Assembly (NCBI GenBank): GCA_905221605.1
Contig: CAJNDS010002418.1
Location: forward strand, 363,453-427,452
Length of the DNA: 64,000 nucleotides
Origin: Symbiodinium natans
Lineage: Eukaryota; Sar; Dinophyceae; Suessiales; Symbiodiniaceae
Reading direction: 5' to 3'
The notes under the pieces were generated by a model. The model was not told the DNA's origin. It worked only from the letters and a program-made list of their open reading frames with translations, and made no database searches. Of this stretch, positions 22,378-33,041 are shown one piece after another; within the stretch, counting starts at the first letter, position 1; each line of letters begins with the position of its first letter. The position numbers were made by a program, and so were the translations under genes.

Positions 22378-22406
22378 TCTGCAATGGGGAGTCCCAAACA
22401 TGGGGA
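22378..22406. terminator. hairpin just downstream of the RING gene
   Basis: GGGGAGTCCC, a 6-base loop and GGGGACTCTCC form a strong inverted repeat about 40 bases after the stop codon. A related GGGGGACTCTC word recurs near 24454. This could be a 3'-end structure or the border of the repeat block. The function is inferred. Confidence 0.3.
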
Positions 22407-23198
22407 CTCTCCTTGCTCGATAACGACTTGTAGCAATAGGATCTTCGTGCATGGCCCCCTGGCAGTGAGCCAGACCTGTAGAACATCTTTGTCATGTCTG
22501 CATCCCGGTTACAAAGGTCTGTGTTGGCCGCGCTGTGCGACTATGAGCTTCTGAATGCTAGATATATAGATGTATATGGCCGCGTGCCAATATGAATTGC
22601 TTGTAACAGGGCCGCGGCCCACACACGCGACATACCCCCTGCCCAAATTATTGCGACGGAAACGACGGAAAAATTGAAATTAAGAAAATTAGCGATGCAA
22701 CGACGGAAAAAATAGCAGGAAATAAGCCTGACAAGCACATACCCTGAACCCTAAACCTCGAAGCGTCCTTGGAGGGGGGTGTTGGTGGGTTGATTGCCTA
22801 CTTCGATTGGTTGAGGTTTGGGGGGCACCCATCCCGCCCGTCCTGGCCAGGGCCCATTGCTTGGGGGCTGCCCCGAAACATTTTTGGGTTTGGGGTGGGG
22901 CGGGGGGAGGGTAGCGGGGGGAGGGTAGGGGAAGGGGGCAGGGGGGGGGGCAGGGGGGGGGCAGGGGGGGGGCGCACGAATTAGCGCAACTTTGTCCCGA
23001 ACGAACTAGCGTCCAGTTTGCGCGAGTTCAATTTTGGGGTTTGGGGGTCGGGGGGAGGGAAGGGGGGGAGGGTAGGGTGGGGAGGGTAGGGGGGGGAGGG
23101 TTAGAGGGGGCGGGGCAGGGAGGGGGGGGAACGGATTGGCCGCAACTTGTCCCAAACGAATTGGCGGGAGGGGGGTGGGGGGGCGAATTGGTGCCCAA

Positions 23199-24005
23199 GA
23201 ATTAGCGGCTAATTCGCGGCGAATTTAATTTGTGGGGGGGGGGGGGGGGGCGGGCGGATTAGCGGCTGATTCGTTTGTGGCTGTGTACAGTTGTGTGGGC
23301 ATGTGATTCAATGTGATTAGGCAGTGTGCGTTAAATGGGCCACTTCCTCTGTAGCGACACGGGCAAGGCGTTGACTTCAGAAGCGAAGGTTCGCGTTTCG
23401 AATCCCCCTCACCAAATCGCGAATTAGCTGCTAATTCGCTCGCGCATTAGCGGCTAATTCGCAAATTCCTGCGTGAACCCGCCTGTGTTCAGGGGTGTTG
23501 GAGCAGCAATGAATCATTTGGTTTGAGTTTTGCTGGTGCTACGAGGCTAAACTGTAACCGAACGAATTAGCAGCTAATTCGCTTGGTTTTGTTTTCTGCT
23601 GGTTGGCACTACAATCAACCCAAGCTTGCCCAGCAAGCGGCGGTCCGGGGGGGGGGGGGGGGGGGGGGGGGTGAACCGAACGAAATAGCAGCTAATTCGC
23701 TTGGTTTGATTTTTGTTGGTGCTAGGAGGCCAAACAACCTTTTGACCTAACTCGTTGCGACGAGCCTAAACTGCGAACCGAACGAATTAGCAGCTAATCA
23801 CTGGGCGATCGAGGCTCAACCGTGGAGGGGTGACCGAAAAAAATAGCAGCTAATTCGTTTGGTTTGATTTTTGCTGGGAGGAAAGGTGTGGGGTGAAGTG
23901 AAGCAATAGTCCATTAACAATAGCAGACAAATTAGCAGCTAAGTTCACTTGGTTGAGGTTAGGGGGCAGAAGGCAACGAACCAGAATGAATCGGCAGCTA
24001 ACTCG
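23199..24005. repeat. array of about ten copies of the 17-nt palindrome GAATTAGC-N-GCTAATTC
   Basis: Perfect copies at 23199-23215, 23421-23437 and 23564-23580. Near-perfect copies at about 23257, 23444, 23682, 23784, 23840, 23929 and 23984. The later copies share flanks (CCGAAC before; CGCTTGGTTTGATTTTTGCTGG-like after), so the unit is larger than the palindrome. Spacing is irregular, about 56 to 120 nt. Confidence 0.85.
23345..23414 (+). other. tRNA-like fragment (A-box/B-box-like), possible SINE
   Basis: TAGCGACACGGG resembles a polymerase III A box. TTGACTTCAGAAGC resembles an anticodon arm. GGTTCGCGTTTCGAATCC followed by CCCTCACCA resembles a T arm and 3' end. The stems do not all pair, so this is not called a functional tRNA. 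Confidence 0.3.
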
Positions 24006-24251
24006 CTTGGGTGGCTCATTCGCTTGGGGGGTGAGTTTCCTGCCTTTTGTTCTTTAGGCGTGCGACGGAACCAAATTAGCGAGATTTAGCTGCGACGTAA
24101 AAGCGGAATAAAGGTATCGAGTTTAGATTTAGCGACGACGGAAAATCCAAAACAATTAGTGTGAATTATTATAAATTGTGCAGATACCCCGTTACAGAGG
24201 GTATGTATCAATGGCCGGGATTTTGCGATAGACCTGTTTGTTGTTGTCTGC

Positions 24252-24432
24252 AGGTTCCAAGTCTTGCTTATCGGGGGGTAAGTGTTCGTTCACGAAGCAA
24301 ATATATGTATCCCTGAATTTGAAACCCCTTAAACTCTTAAAGGCTGAGTATGTGGAGTGGTTCCAAGTCTTGCTTATCGGTTCGTAAATTTCAAGAAGCT
24401 GTGAGGGTTCCAGGACTTGCTTGTCGCGGCCA
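24252..24432. repeat. three direct copies of a 22-mer near GGTTCCAAGTCTTGCTTATC
   Basis: Copies start near 24253, 24359 and 24407; the third is diverged (GGTTCCAGGACTTGCTTGTC). Spacing is about 106 and 48 nt. They lie at the right margin of the repeat block. Confidence 0.8.
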
Positions 24433-24778
24433 ACCCCACTCAGTCCTCAATAGGGGGACTCTCTAGGCTTTAGGCAGAAGCCTGAAACCCGAAATTCCCG
24501 AACATCTGTGTTCATGCCTCCCGGCGCGCGACATACCCCGTTACAAGTGCGTTACATACCCGCGACAGACCAAACACAGACTATTGCGACATCTGCGTAA
24601 GCAACGTGCGCCCCAAATAGACGCATTATCGTCCTACCCCATATATATGTACACGTAGGTATCGCAACCCACATGCATCTGAGGCTATCTTTCTGAATGA
24701 TCCAGTGCTGACATCAGGACCTAGAAGGGTTGGTGGAACACGAGCTGACATCGCACCTTTTTCTGCCACAACCAACAG

Positions 24779-25078
24779 AGTACCATGGTTGAAAGACCTG
24801 CCACTCAAGCCGGCCTCTTGGCTGGTGGACACGTTCGCGATGCTCGTAGTCTTCTGCTCAGGAGCATGGCGCAAGTTGCCCTCATCGTCCGTAGGGCTTT
24901 AAGCCTTAGATGGGGGCATCCTCAAACACCGACCTCCCTGGAAACCTCGGATAAGGCCTTGTGAAGATGTGAGGTTGCTTTATATTGTAGGGACATTCTT
25001 CGGAGGGGCTTAGATGCAAGTTGGATGCCAACGCAGCTGTTGCGCTTCAAGAGGTACGATCCCAACAACCCGAAGCCA
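24779..25078 (+). CDS. possible exons of an unknown protein
   Basis: 24779-24964, after an ACAG acceptor, reads STMVERPATQAGLLAGGHVR, then SLLLRSMAQVALIVRRALSL, to TGA. Near 24987-25078 another frame reads RRGLDASWMPTQLLRFKRYD, then PNNPKP. Coding-like but unrecognised. Being next to the repeat block, they could be remnants of a mobile-element protein, though no transposase or polymerase motif is visible. Confidence 0.3.
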
Positions 25079-25295
25079 TGAATACAAGTCCACGGTCTCC
25101 GTCCCAGAATTTAAAGAGGAACCCTTACAATGTCACAACGACTGACGTTCACTGATTTACCTACTGGGGCCGAAGCTTTGACTCAGGCTGCTCCACTACT
25201 ACAGTTGGCCCGTGGAGTCTTCTAGACCCTTAGACGTATTGCAACATAGCTGAGACTCTCTGAGTAGCTCATGCGTTGCTTTCAATTCTTCTGCA

Positions 25296-25660
25296 ATGCT
25301 CTGTGTTCGCCTTCGTCGTCGTCAGCTCCACGCGCGAAGGTCACATTTCAGGAGCCTCAGCCTTCGAGATTCAAGAGCCCCCATGGGTGTTGCGACGAGG
25401 GTGCTGGCTGCTCAGGAGCAGGCTGACGTTCGACATGAGCCTGAGACTGAGAAGGAGCCGGATGAGGAGGAGCTGGGTTGCCCTCTGAAGCAACGCCGGT
25501 GAAGAACGCTGTCCCTGGCATGTCTGTGCGCCCTTTGGGAATAGAATAGTGGTGCATAGCCTGCGTCAGGCGCCCGCCTCCTTAAAGGACCGGCTACTAC
25601 AAAGACGCTTCGCTTCACGCTACTGCAGCAGCTGTACACAGTATCCGTAACTTCCAATCT
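25296..25660 (+). CDS. possible exons, unknown protein
   Basis: Two natural plus frames: RVLAAQEQADVRHEPETEKE (about 25395-25480) and about 25502-25651, CPWHVCAPFGNRIVVHSLRQ then APASLKDRLLQRRFASR. Frame choice and splicing are uncertain. Confidence 0.3.
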
Positions 25661-25948
25661 GGCCTGGTCCTTCCTTTGCAGCAGCGTGCCAAGGATTGAC
25701 GCGCATGAACACGCAAGAGCTGCTTCACAGGGTGCGTGGCTGAGCGATGACTCCTGCAATATCCTCTGATTCGCTGCGCTATGTTTCTGTGTTATCTTTG
25801 TTTTTGCAGATACGCCGAAACATCAGCTCCTTCTCGGCTGCTTGGCACCTGATGGGTGGCCACCGCTCCGCGTTGTAGCTCATGAGTCGTTTGCGAGTCT
25901 TTTGTTCCTGACCTGCCCGGTGGGTCGAGCGGTCAGCTGGCTTCACAC

Positions 25949-26951
25949 ATGCACGGTAAGGTCAACGATCTTGAAGATTTATCCTGGGACTGGGAGGATA
26001 TCTCTACAGAGCCCGACGTTGCCTTCGCAGTGGTGGAGCTCAAAGAGCAGCTCGGACTTGCCATATTCTGTTGCCAGCCCATGCCAGGCCCCTCGTTGTT
26101 TTCAATCTTTTTCAATGCTCTTTGTAAGCACGTCTCAGGTTTCTCACCGAGTGGCAAGAAGCTGATACCGACAACTTTTGGCAGCGCAAGTCCCACAAGG
26201 CTAATGCAAGCTTGTCAGCTCGTCAGCAGCTTGCCAGCAGCTGGTCTTGTTGGAGTCGAAGAGGTGGTGCTGGCTGTCGTGGTCTGTGCCAGAGATGATG
26301 GCTCGCTAGTGGCGATGCGCGGGATGAACACGGAGGCCCCTTTTGCCTTTCACTGCATGAACCCTCACAAACAGCCTAAACAACTCTAAGCTCTCCAACT
26401 TCTCCAACCCCAAACCACCTCAGCACTTGTCAGGTCAGCTTGCCCTCCGGCTCGCTCTGCGCAGAGCGTGCAGGGATCGCGCGAGCTGCGACGGAACTCT
26501 TCCGCGCGGACGCCATCAAGGCTTGCGTCCCCCCCAGACCCGGAGCAGAAACCGTGCTCTGGGAGTCTCAGGCCATTGCGGTCATCGATCCATCGGGTGA
26601 CATCGCACCTCTCTGGCCCTGCGAGGCACAGACAATGGAGAGTTGAGGGGCTGGGGCCGGCTGGGGTTTCCTGATCCTCAATGCACGGCGACTCGCCCCC
26701 CTGAATCCTTTGAATCCAGGTGTGCCAGAGTTGGCTCTCCAAGCTTCGTGAGCAAAGCCCGAGGACCGGCTGTTGAGCTTGTGTTTGGTGGATTTGCTGC
26801 GATTTGCAACACATGAGACAACGTGAGACAACGAGAGATTCTGCGTAGGATCACCGTGGTGGCGTTCCCCAACAAAGACCACGACTTTCAGCGCATCGTG
26901 GTGCGCCGTAATGGCAAGGACGTGCGGCCGCCCACGTCCGTCAGCACGTGA
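25949..26951 (+). CDS. CDA-like: cytidine-deaminase-like zinc enzyme
   Basis: The CDA family deaminates cytidine or deoxycytidine using zinc held by C-A-E and P-C-x-x-C motifs. Exons: up to 26335 (VVLAVVVCARDDGSLVAMRG, then MNTE); 26434-26625 (SLPSGSLCAERAGIARAATE ... AIAVIDPSGDIAPLWPCE); 26720-26763 (VCQSWLSKLREQSPR); 26849-26951 (ITVVAFPNKDHDFQRIVVRR ... PPTSVST, TGA 26949-26951). Joined, the order of beta strand, CAE helix, AIAV-D-P strand and PCEVC helix is that of CDA. The phases require GC-AG introns at 26336-26433 and 26626-26719 and a GA-AG intron at 26764-26848. The upstream part (KVNDLEDLSWDWEDISTEPD) and an alternative frame near 26140-26260 (FLTEWQEADTDNFWQRKSHK) are less certain. 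Substrate unknown. Confidence 0.7.
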
Positions 26952-27740
26952 GCGACTGAACTACTTCCCTCGATGCGTTTAACATCGCACATCCCGCATG
27001 ATTAAAGTATGTTCATATATGCTCTTGGACTGAGGCGTACTAGCCTGAAGGGGGTCGAGAAGGCTTGATTTCGCAAGTGAGAACCCGATGCCAATGCTGC
27101 ATTGGGACTGTAGGTCATGTGTAGATACAGTGTAGTTGCTGTTTTTCCTTGTCTTGAACTACTGAGTAGTTCAGTGGAGAGTAGCTCGGCCCAACTTTGC
27201 GTGAGTGCAACCTTAGGTCCTTAAGTCCAAAACGCTGAATGCTCGAGGGCAGTGCAGCAACTTAGAGTTTTGAATCGAGCCATTCCCGAGAAACATCCTG
27301 AGACCCAACTCAAAAACTTCAACTTTGGGCGTGCTGGCGCATGTTCCTGAGGGCATTAAAGATTGAGCCGTTTGAGTCTGGGATTTCCTGCGCTATGTGA
27401 TATACCGCAAATGCACGTGCCGAGCTGCGGGCTTCGGAGGGGTCCTTAGCTGGGCCGAGAGCTCTCCGAAGGTGGCCGAGTCGCTTGGGCACAGTTGTTC
27501 GCTTCAATGGGGCGGGGGGGGGGGGGGGGTTCCGAATGTTTTAGCAGGAGGCGGTTCTTTTTGTTTTTTAAAGGGGGGTGCTGCTACATTTGGGGTTGCA
27601 GAGGACGACCGTAGCGAGACAGTGCACAGCTCATGCCACAGGAAGCACTTACTGCTGGGTCTTTGCGCTTTAAGGTGATAGCTTTGGAAAATTCGCCACA
27701 CTGTGTATCCGAAGTTATCCGGGTAATTGAAGTCAGGTTG
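26952..27740. other. spacer with a poly-G run, no gene supported
   Basis: No convincing exon. A G16 run lies at 27514-27529. A short open piece (GFGGVLSWAESSPKVAESLG, about 27430-27490) could be coding but has no support. Confidence 0.5.
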
Positions 27741-27768
27741 AAGTGAATCTCTGTCGTCGGCTCAGGTC

Positions 27769-28236
27769 ATGGCTCCGCTGCCCGGGGTGCACCCAGGATC
27801 GGAGCGCGAACGAGCGAAGCACCGGAAATCGATGGGGACTCCTTTTTTTGAAGGTTGGAAGTTGGAAGGTTTGCGAGCCGACTCCCGTTCTTGTCAGGCG
27901 TCCTGCCGCGCAGCTTGGGTGCTGACCTCAGAACTCTCAGGGCATGACTGGGGGCGAAGTGTGGGGAAATCGTGCCTCAAGATGCCGGAAAAGCATGCTT
28001 AGCTGTACTTGCCGAGGAGAGGACCCTGTGCTGTCGGCTTTGCAGCGCTATCGTGAAGCGGCAGGCAGCACCTTCCACCCTCTCAGCGAGGCCCCCCTGG
28101 GGGCGAATCTTGGCGCTGCGAGTCGAGGGCCAAACCGGCCTTATTTTCGATCTGCCCCAATGTGCAGGTCGAAGAACCAGATGAGCAGGTTCTGTGGGGG
28201 TGCATGCTGGATTCACTGGAAGGACTAGAACACTAG
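27769..28236 (+). CDS. exons of an unknown protein, 3' end at 28236
   Basis: 28168-28236 follows TGTGCAG and reads VEEPDEQVLWGCMLDSLEGL, then EH, to TAG. Upstream, 28030-28140 is open as LSALQRYREAAGSTFHPLSE, then APLGANLGAASRGPN, and in another frame as KACLAVLAEERTLCCRLCSA. One of these should join the last exon. Domain unknown. Confidence 0.4.
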
Positions 28237-28542
28237 AATGACTGGAGCATACGCAGAATATGCAGAGTCTTTGCACCTGCTGTCAGGCTCCGTTTGATGA
28301 CCTGGCAACGCAGAGGCGGACGGGCTGGTGGGCTCTTTTTGACGTGGGCACGCGCAGTTAATGACAGGAGCAACTTGCAAGCTGCTGGGTTCACTGGGTT
28401 GTGTCTGGGGTCAGAAGGCAGCAGCATAGGAGTACAGGAACACTGCAGCGGACACCTCGCCGAATAGCCCTGAACTGTCTGCAATGGGTTCCTTGACAGC
28501 CTGGCCTGGTGACATGTCCGCTCCGTTGCAAAGCATGCGGGC

Positions 28543-28672
28543 GTGGCTACAGGTTTGCTGTCCGCTCCAGTCCATCCGCCAGCTCGACTTCCAACGGCAG
28601 TCCCAAGGCAAGGCACACTGGCGACACTTGCGGTGAACAGCGAACTTCACCTAGCAATCAAGATGGCCCACG
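28543..28672 (+). CDS. possible exon ending at a GTAAGC donor
   Basis: The plus frame ends LAVNSELHLAIKMAHG at a GTAAGC consensus near 28672. The upstream part is Pro/Ala-rich (APVHPPARLPTAVPRQGTLA). From 28700 to 29800 I found no supported exon. Confidence 0.3.
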
Positions 28673-29825
28673 GTAAGCAACTTTTTGAAGCATGCTTTGG
28701 ACGAGAGAATTCACATCTCATGCTGTCAGTGTGGCCTTCGTCCTCCTGTACTGCCGTCCGAGTTCCACGTCCTGGAGGAAGATTGAGACATTTAGGATGC
28801 TGTGAGGGCGGGAGGATGCAGGAGCCTTGAACTGCACCCGAGGAGGACGTCCGCCAAGCGGTCGTGGCCTCAGCAGCAAGTACAGTGCAAGTACTGTAGG
28901 AACTCAGATATAGTAGTTTCAGGATGTTCTAGGATGTTCTAGGGCTCCAGAGCCTCAGAGCCACTGATGTGGGCTGACTCACGCAGCTGACCATCCTTGC
29001 AGATCTGCGGTTTCGGAGCCCACGGTGACTGGCGAGATGTGTTGCCAACCTGGCTGAGCTGGACGCCTTGTAAGAATGTAGCGGGGGCTTAGAGCTGGAC
29101 AGCTGGACAGCAGCCGGGGTGAGTTTGCAGCAAACGCAGGATGAATCCATGGTTGGAGCCCACGGCGTGCAGATCTTGGCATGCACATCGCTGATCACAA
29201 GATACAACAAGACTACCATCTTCTACAGTAACAAGCTAGTAATAAGCAAGAGCAACATCTTAACAAGTCAACGGAAGGCCTGACCTTTGTGGCGGGCTTC
29301 CTAAAGGGCCGAGCGGGTGGCGGGCTCGGCGAAGCACCAGCTCACCAGCTAGCAATGTTCAACATATGCCAAGTTGCTATGCTGGCTACTCATGCAGATC
29401 TCTGAAGCTTCCTTGATTGCTTACTTAGTAGACGGCCTTGGTCTTGCACAGTGGTCTGCAGTTTCCTGAGATCCGGTGTCAGGCACTTTGCCAGCGGAGG
29501 CAGTATGCTCTGGCCTTTGCCTGTATAATTGTCATTTGAGCCCACTTGGACATTGTTCCTCATGAGATGGTGTTTTGATGCTTGTGCACTTCTCGAGCTT
29601 CAGGACAATGGTCGAAAGTCCAAGATTCGCCAAAGAGGCCAACACATCAGAAAGTAAATGCGTCTGGCAGATTGCAGGGCCCGAGTGACAGGCAGAAGAG
29701 CGCATCACCTCTGAACTTGTGACGTCTTCCTCATCAGGCATCGGTACGCTGGTACGTCGTACTTTTTGCACACCTTTTTCTTTGCAGTAGAGTCGAGTCC
29801 TTTCTGAGCTGTTGACACATCTCAG

Positions 29826-29972
29826 GTATCAAACATGCGGGACTACCTTCGCCACCGACTTCACAGGTGGGCCGTCCGGCTTTCGCATGTGCTGTGGGCT
29901 GCGACCCTCCGTGCGCTCTGGGCTGTCGGACCCCTGACCACCCCCAAAACCGAAGCTCAACCTTATCAATAA
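29826..29972 (+). CDS. short exon, basic amphipathic protein
   Basis: After ATCTCAG the frame runs 48 codons to TAA 29970-29972: VSNMRDYLRHRLHRWAVRLS, then HVLWAATLRALWAVGPLTTP. Arg/Trp/Leu-rich. It may be a terminal exon or a small protein. Unrecognised. Confidence 0.4.
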   Translation, partial: VSNMRDYLRHRLHRWAVRLSHVLWAATLRALWAVGPLTTPKTEAQPYQ

Positions 29973-30249
29973 AGTGTATGCTCAGACAAGATTCCTTCTG
30001 CATCCTCCGAGGTTTTGCAAGTCCCGATCAACACATAAACTTGGAAGATGTTTCTTGTTAAGTGACCGCGCAAATTTGCCCAAGTGTCAGGTGACCAAAG
30101 ATGGGTTGACCCGGCCGCGTGTTCGCAGAGCCTTGGAGGCTGTCAAGTCATGCTCACATGACCTTCGAACTAATTCGAACCATGAGGGCCACGTAGGGCC
30201 GCTACTTGGACACTACTGTATTCGAAGGGCCAGCCAGCTCAACTTTTAG

Positions 30250-30859
30250 TCTTCGGCAGACGTCTCGAGGCCATCCGCGAGCTTCCTGATGGCTTACGCC
30301 CATGGCTCAGAGATGCTCGGAGCCACTGTCGGCCACGTCGGTAACGCATCTGGTTCCTTCGGACGAGGATCGAGCGTCTTTGACGACCTGGTGATTCCGG
30401 AAGGAGTCGAACAAGTTGCAACTGAGCTGAATTTATGATTAGAGGAGTTCTCCCAGACATGGAGAAGAATTAGTGCTGAGTGATTCCGTGTGATGATGTC
30501 GCGCAAGGTGCTTGGGCCTTTGCCAGACTGTGCGGAGGAAGGGCACGAGCCCTGGTGACACAGCATACGTACAATGCACGCTTTGCTGATGGTGAGAACC
30601 TTCTGAAAATTTCAATTAGCCGAGCAGTGCTGAGGCTCGAGATTGGGGAAGCCTTTGCTGACTATTCGGAGGGTTGGGGCTTGGGCAAGGTCTGCAGCGC
30701 CCTCAGGGGGTCCGCCCAGCGGCCCAGCGCCATGGTACTGTGTGCGCATGTCTCTCCTGCTTTTTTTCTGGAGGTCAAGGCCGAGTCGGGGAGACCGCGG
30801 CGCTCGTGGTGCAGCTGCGCCCGGAGCTGAAGATGCTCCCAACATATGCACCTAAATGA
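30250..30859 (+). CDS. exons of an unknown protein
   Basis: 30250-30438 follows TTTTAG and is a very coding-like frame of 62 codons (SSADVSRPSASFLMAYAHGS, GATVGHVGNASGSFGRGSSV, DLVIPEGVEQVATELNL). About 30565-30720 reads NARFADGENLLKISISRAVL. 30774-30859 follows CTGGAG and reads QGRVGETAALVVQLRPELKM, then LPTYAPK, to TGA 30857-30859. Probably one gene whose 3' end is 30859. Family not recognised. Confidence 0.5.
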
Positions 30860-31115
30860 TACATCGTGATAGAACTTGCGGTGCATCACAAGAGGGAAGG
30901 TGAATGCACAGTATGCATGAAGGCCTGCCGAAGCCCTTGAACAGTGGGCAGCTGCGGCGGCTAGGCTTGTCCCGATTCTGGTAGATTGTAGATGGGTGTG
31001 GAATGTGGTCACGTGCAGATGGTTCTGAAAGGCTGGCATGGACCAACAACTGACCTTGCCAGCGTGAGGTGCACTGCTCCGGCGAGGGGCCGTCGAAGCA
31101 TCTCCCCGCTCTGCC

Positions 31116-31419
31116 ATGGCCTTTGTGGGCGCTTCATGGCGGGACGTTCGTAAGTTAAGTTGCGTAGTCAGATTGCGGCCAGGATTTGGTTCGACCCATC
31201 GGGGCGGTGATGCCTGGCGCCGGCCTCGTCGGATTTCCGAGAGTTGGGCTCTGTGTGTTGGCAAAGTTTTGCTCCCGATGGCTCGAGTCCCAGGTGATGG
31301 CTCAGCCGGTGCTGGCTGCCCAGAGACAGCTTTGGACTTCCGACACTGTACTATGTAGTACATATGTAGTAGTATGGGCCATGTGGAGCTTGTCGCACGC
31401 TCGCATGATCCACAAATAA
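31116..31419 (+). CDS. possible exon, hydrophobic protein
   Basis: The frame reads LVRPIGAVMPGAGLVGFPRV, then GLCVLAKFCSRWLESQVMAQ. A second plus frame (RISESWALCVGKVLLPMARV) is equally open, so it is ambiguous. From 31420 to 31760 nothing is supported. Confidence 0.25.
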
Positions 31420-32146
31420 AATGTCCTAAGTCCGACGCCCCCCTCCCTTCAAACACAGCATCCTAAGCTCAATCTTCACCTGCTGAACGCCCGGCTTTCT
31501 GAGGTTTGGATCGCTTGGGAGCGGCCTGGAGGCCGGTTGGCTCCAAAAGACTCACCTGGCAGCCGCTGCTCTGTGTTCTGACTTGAAGTAGGGGCTCTCT
31601 CTTGTGAGGGACTCTTGTTGGAACAAAGCAGGAAGCTGCAGCACCATTTCGCCACTGCCCATCGACCTGAAACAGGAACCCACGCGTGGTGCGCGCCTTG
31701 GGTCCTTAGAAACATTAAATCACACCACTTCGAGTTCAGACTTTCATTAGAGCTTTGGGTCCGAGATGGGCTGTGGGTCTCGTTTGGGGTTTAGATGCCT
31801 TGAGCCCTCCAATTTCATTTACCTATCAGAATCTTTTCATCGGTGCCCTGGATACCCCCTCGGGGCTTTGATTCAGTCCGAGTCTCCGAGGCCTCTCCTG
31901 GCGCCTCTCTGTCGCACGGCAACTCTGCCTCGCGGTGGATGCTCTGCACAGGTCGAGGAAAGAGACCGTGTTCATATTCGGGCAAGTTGGCGGTTTTCGT
32001 TTTTGCTCTTCCATACAGCGGCTGCTGGAGGTCGGGAAAAGTCCACGGAAGCTTATCCCCGCGAAACGTCTTGGTGGCGTCCTCATTGGCTGGGAAGGGA
32101 GAAGGTGACCTTTGCTTGGAATGGATCCTAGTTTTGGCTCTTCAAG

Positions 32147-32723
32147 GTTGCGACCACGGGCGACGTGTCCATTCTAGAAGCAGGGCTCGTGGACGCGCTG
32201 CTGGAGGTTGGGTTTTCTTTTTCAGCCAGTCCCCGGATAGCTCCGGAAGCTCGGGCAGGTGGATGCCTTGCGTGAGCACGACCTCCTGGGCGCCTTAGGC
32301 TTGCAGTTCGCCCGCTACACTGCCCCTGAGGCGTCTGGGAGAAGTTGCGTCGGGGTTTCGGGGTGGGGAGGTCGCACCCAAGGATAGCCGAGGAACTTAG
32401 TACTCCCACGGGGTCGCGCTTGCTCGGGGGTTTTGTGAGCTTTCTCTTGTCCAAGATGTCGTGCCAAGAGGCGTCTTCTTGGCTTGCCGTGCTGACGTGA
32501 TGAGTTGTACTAGCAGCGCGTAGTACAAAAAAGATGCGGAGTTGTCATTTAGGTCTTCGTCTGCGTTCCCACGTGGCTGGGTTTCAGCAGTCCAGGTATG
32601 TAAAAGGCCCCGACCGTACTTTCGCGACCCGAAAATCAACAGTTTCAGTTTCTTTTCGACCCACTCGACGACAAGCAGATGGGGCCCCCGCGACATAGCG
32701 CTACTTTGATTCACAGCCAATGA
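32147..32723 (+). CDS. unknown protein, 3' exons
   Basis: 32147-32206 (VATTGDVSILEAGLVDALLE) joins in phase across a 52-nt GT-AG intron to 32259 onward (VDALREHDLLGALGLQFARY, then TAPEASG). 32401 to about 32500 follows ACTTAG and reads YSHGVALARGFCELSLVQDV, then VPRGVFLACRADVM. 32643-32723 follows CAACAG and reads FQFLFDPLDDKQMGPPRHSA, then TLIHSQ, to TGA 32721-32723. The pieces are consistent with one globular protein. A 107-codon minus-strand frame overlaps 32400-32720 and is treated as a shadow. Confidence 0.55.
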
Positions 32724-33041
32724 TGGTCGTGGTCGCCGCTGCTGCTGCCGCCTGTGCTGGTACGGTAAGTGGTGCTATATTGTTTGCTCTCTGGCAGCTC
32801 GATGACACAGTCATGTTTTCAGCTCGCTTCTGGGGCAGTCATGGCCGCCTCGACAAGTCGATAATGTCTGCACGGGGTATTCGACAATGTTGTTTCTTCG
32901 CTCCTCTTCTGCCACAAAAATGTCTGCACCCGCACTTTCGCACCTGAGACAAACTTGCTGTGATGGTCACATAATTCACATAATCATAATCTGTGAGAGT
33001 TGTTGAGCCTGGCTCCACCAGGGATGGCATGTCCCTCGCAG

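Larger units (their letters stand above)
22650..24650. other. gene-free repeat block: poly-G runs, palindromes, GACGGAAA words
   Basis: No exon is supported over 2 kb. G-runs lie at about 22880-23130, 23236-23250 and 23647-23671 (25 G). Palindromic GAATTAGC-N-GCTAATTC units fill 23199-24005. GCGACGGAAA-type words with ATTAGCGA occur at both ends (about 22655-22710 and 24062-24140). A CATACCCC word lies near each margin (about 22631 and 24533). The matching edges suggest one inserted or amplified unit, but no target duplication or transposase was found. Confidence 0.7.

Noticed and set aside
22769-22984. Gly/Arg-rich frame
   Set aside because: Produced by the G-rich tract; no splice sites or conserved residues.
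24779-25078. Transposase or reverse transcriptase beside the repeat block
   Set aside because: Open frames lack any catalytic motif of known transposases or polymerases; left as unknown.
32397-32720. Minus-strand 107-codon frame with natural look
   Set aside because: The plus exons here have acceptors, fitting stops and continuity with upstream exons; the minus frame has none.
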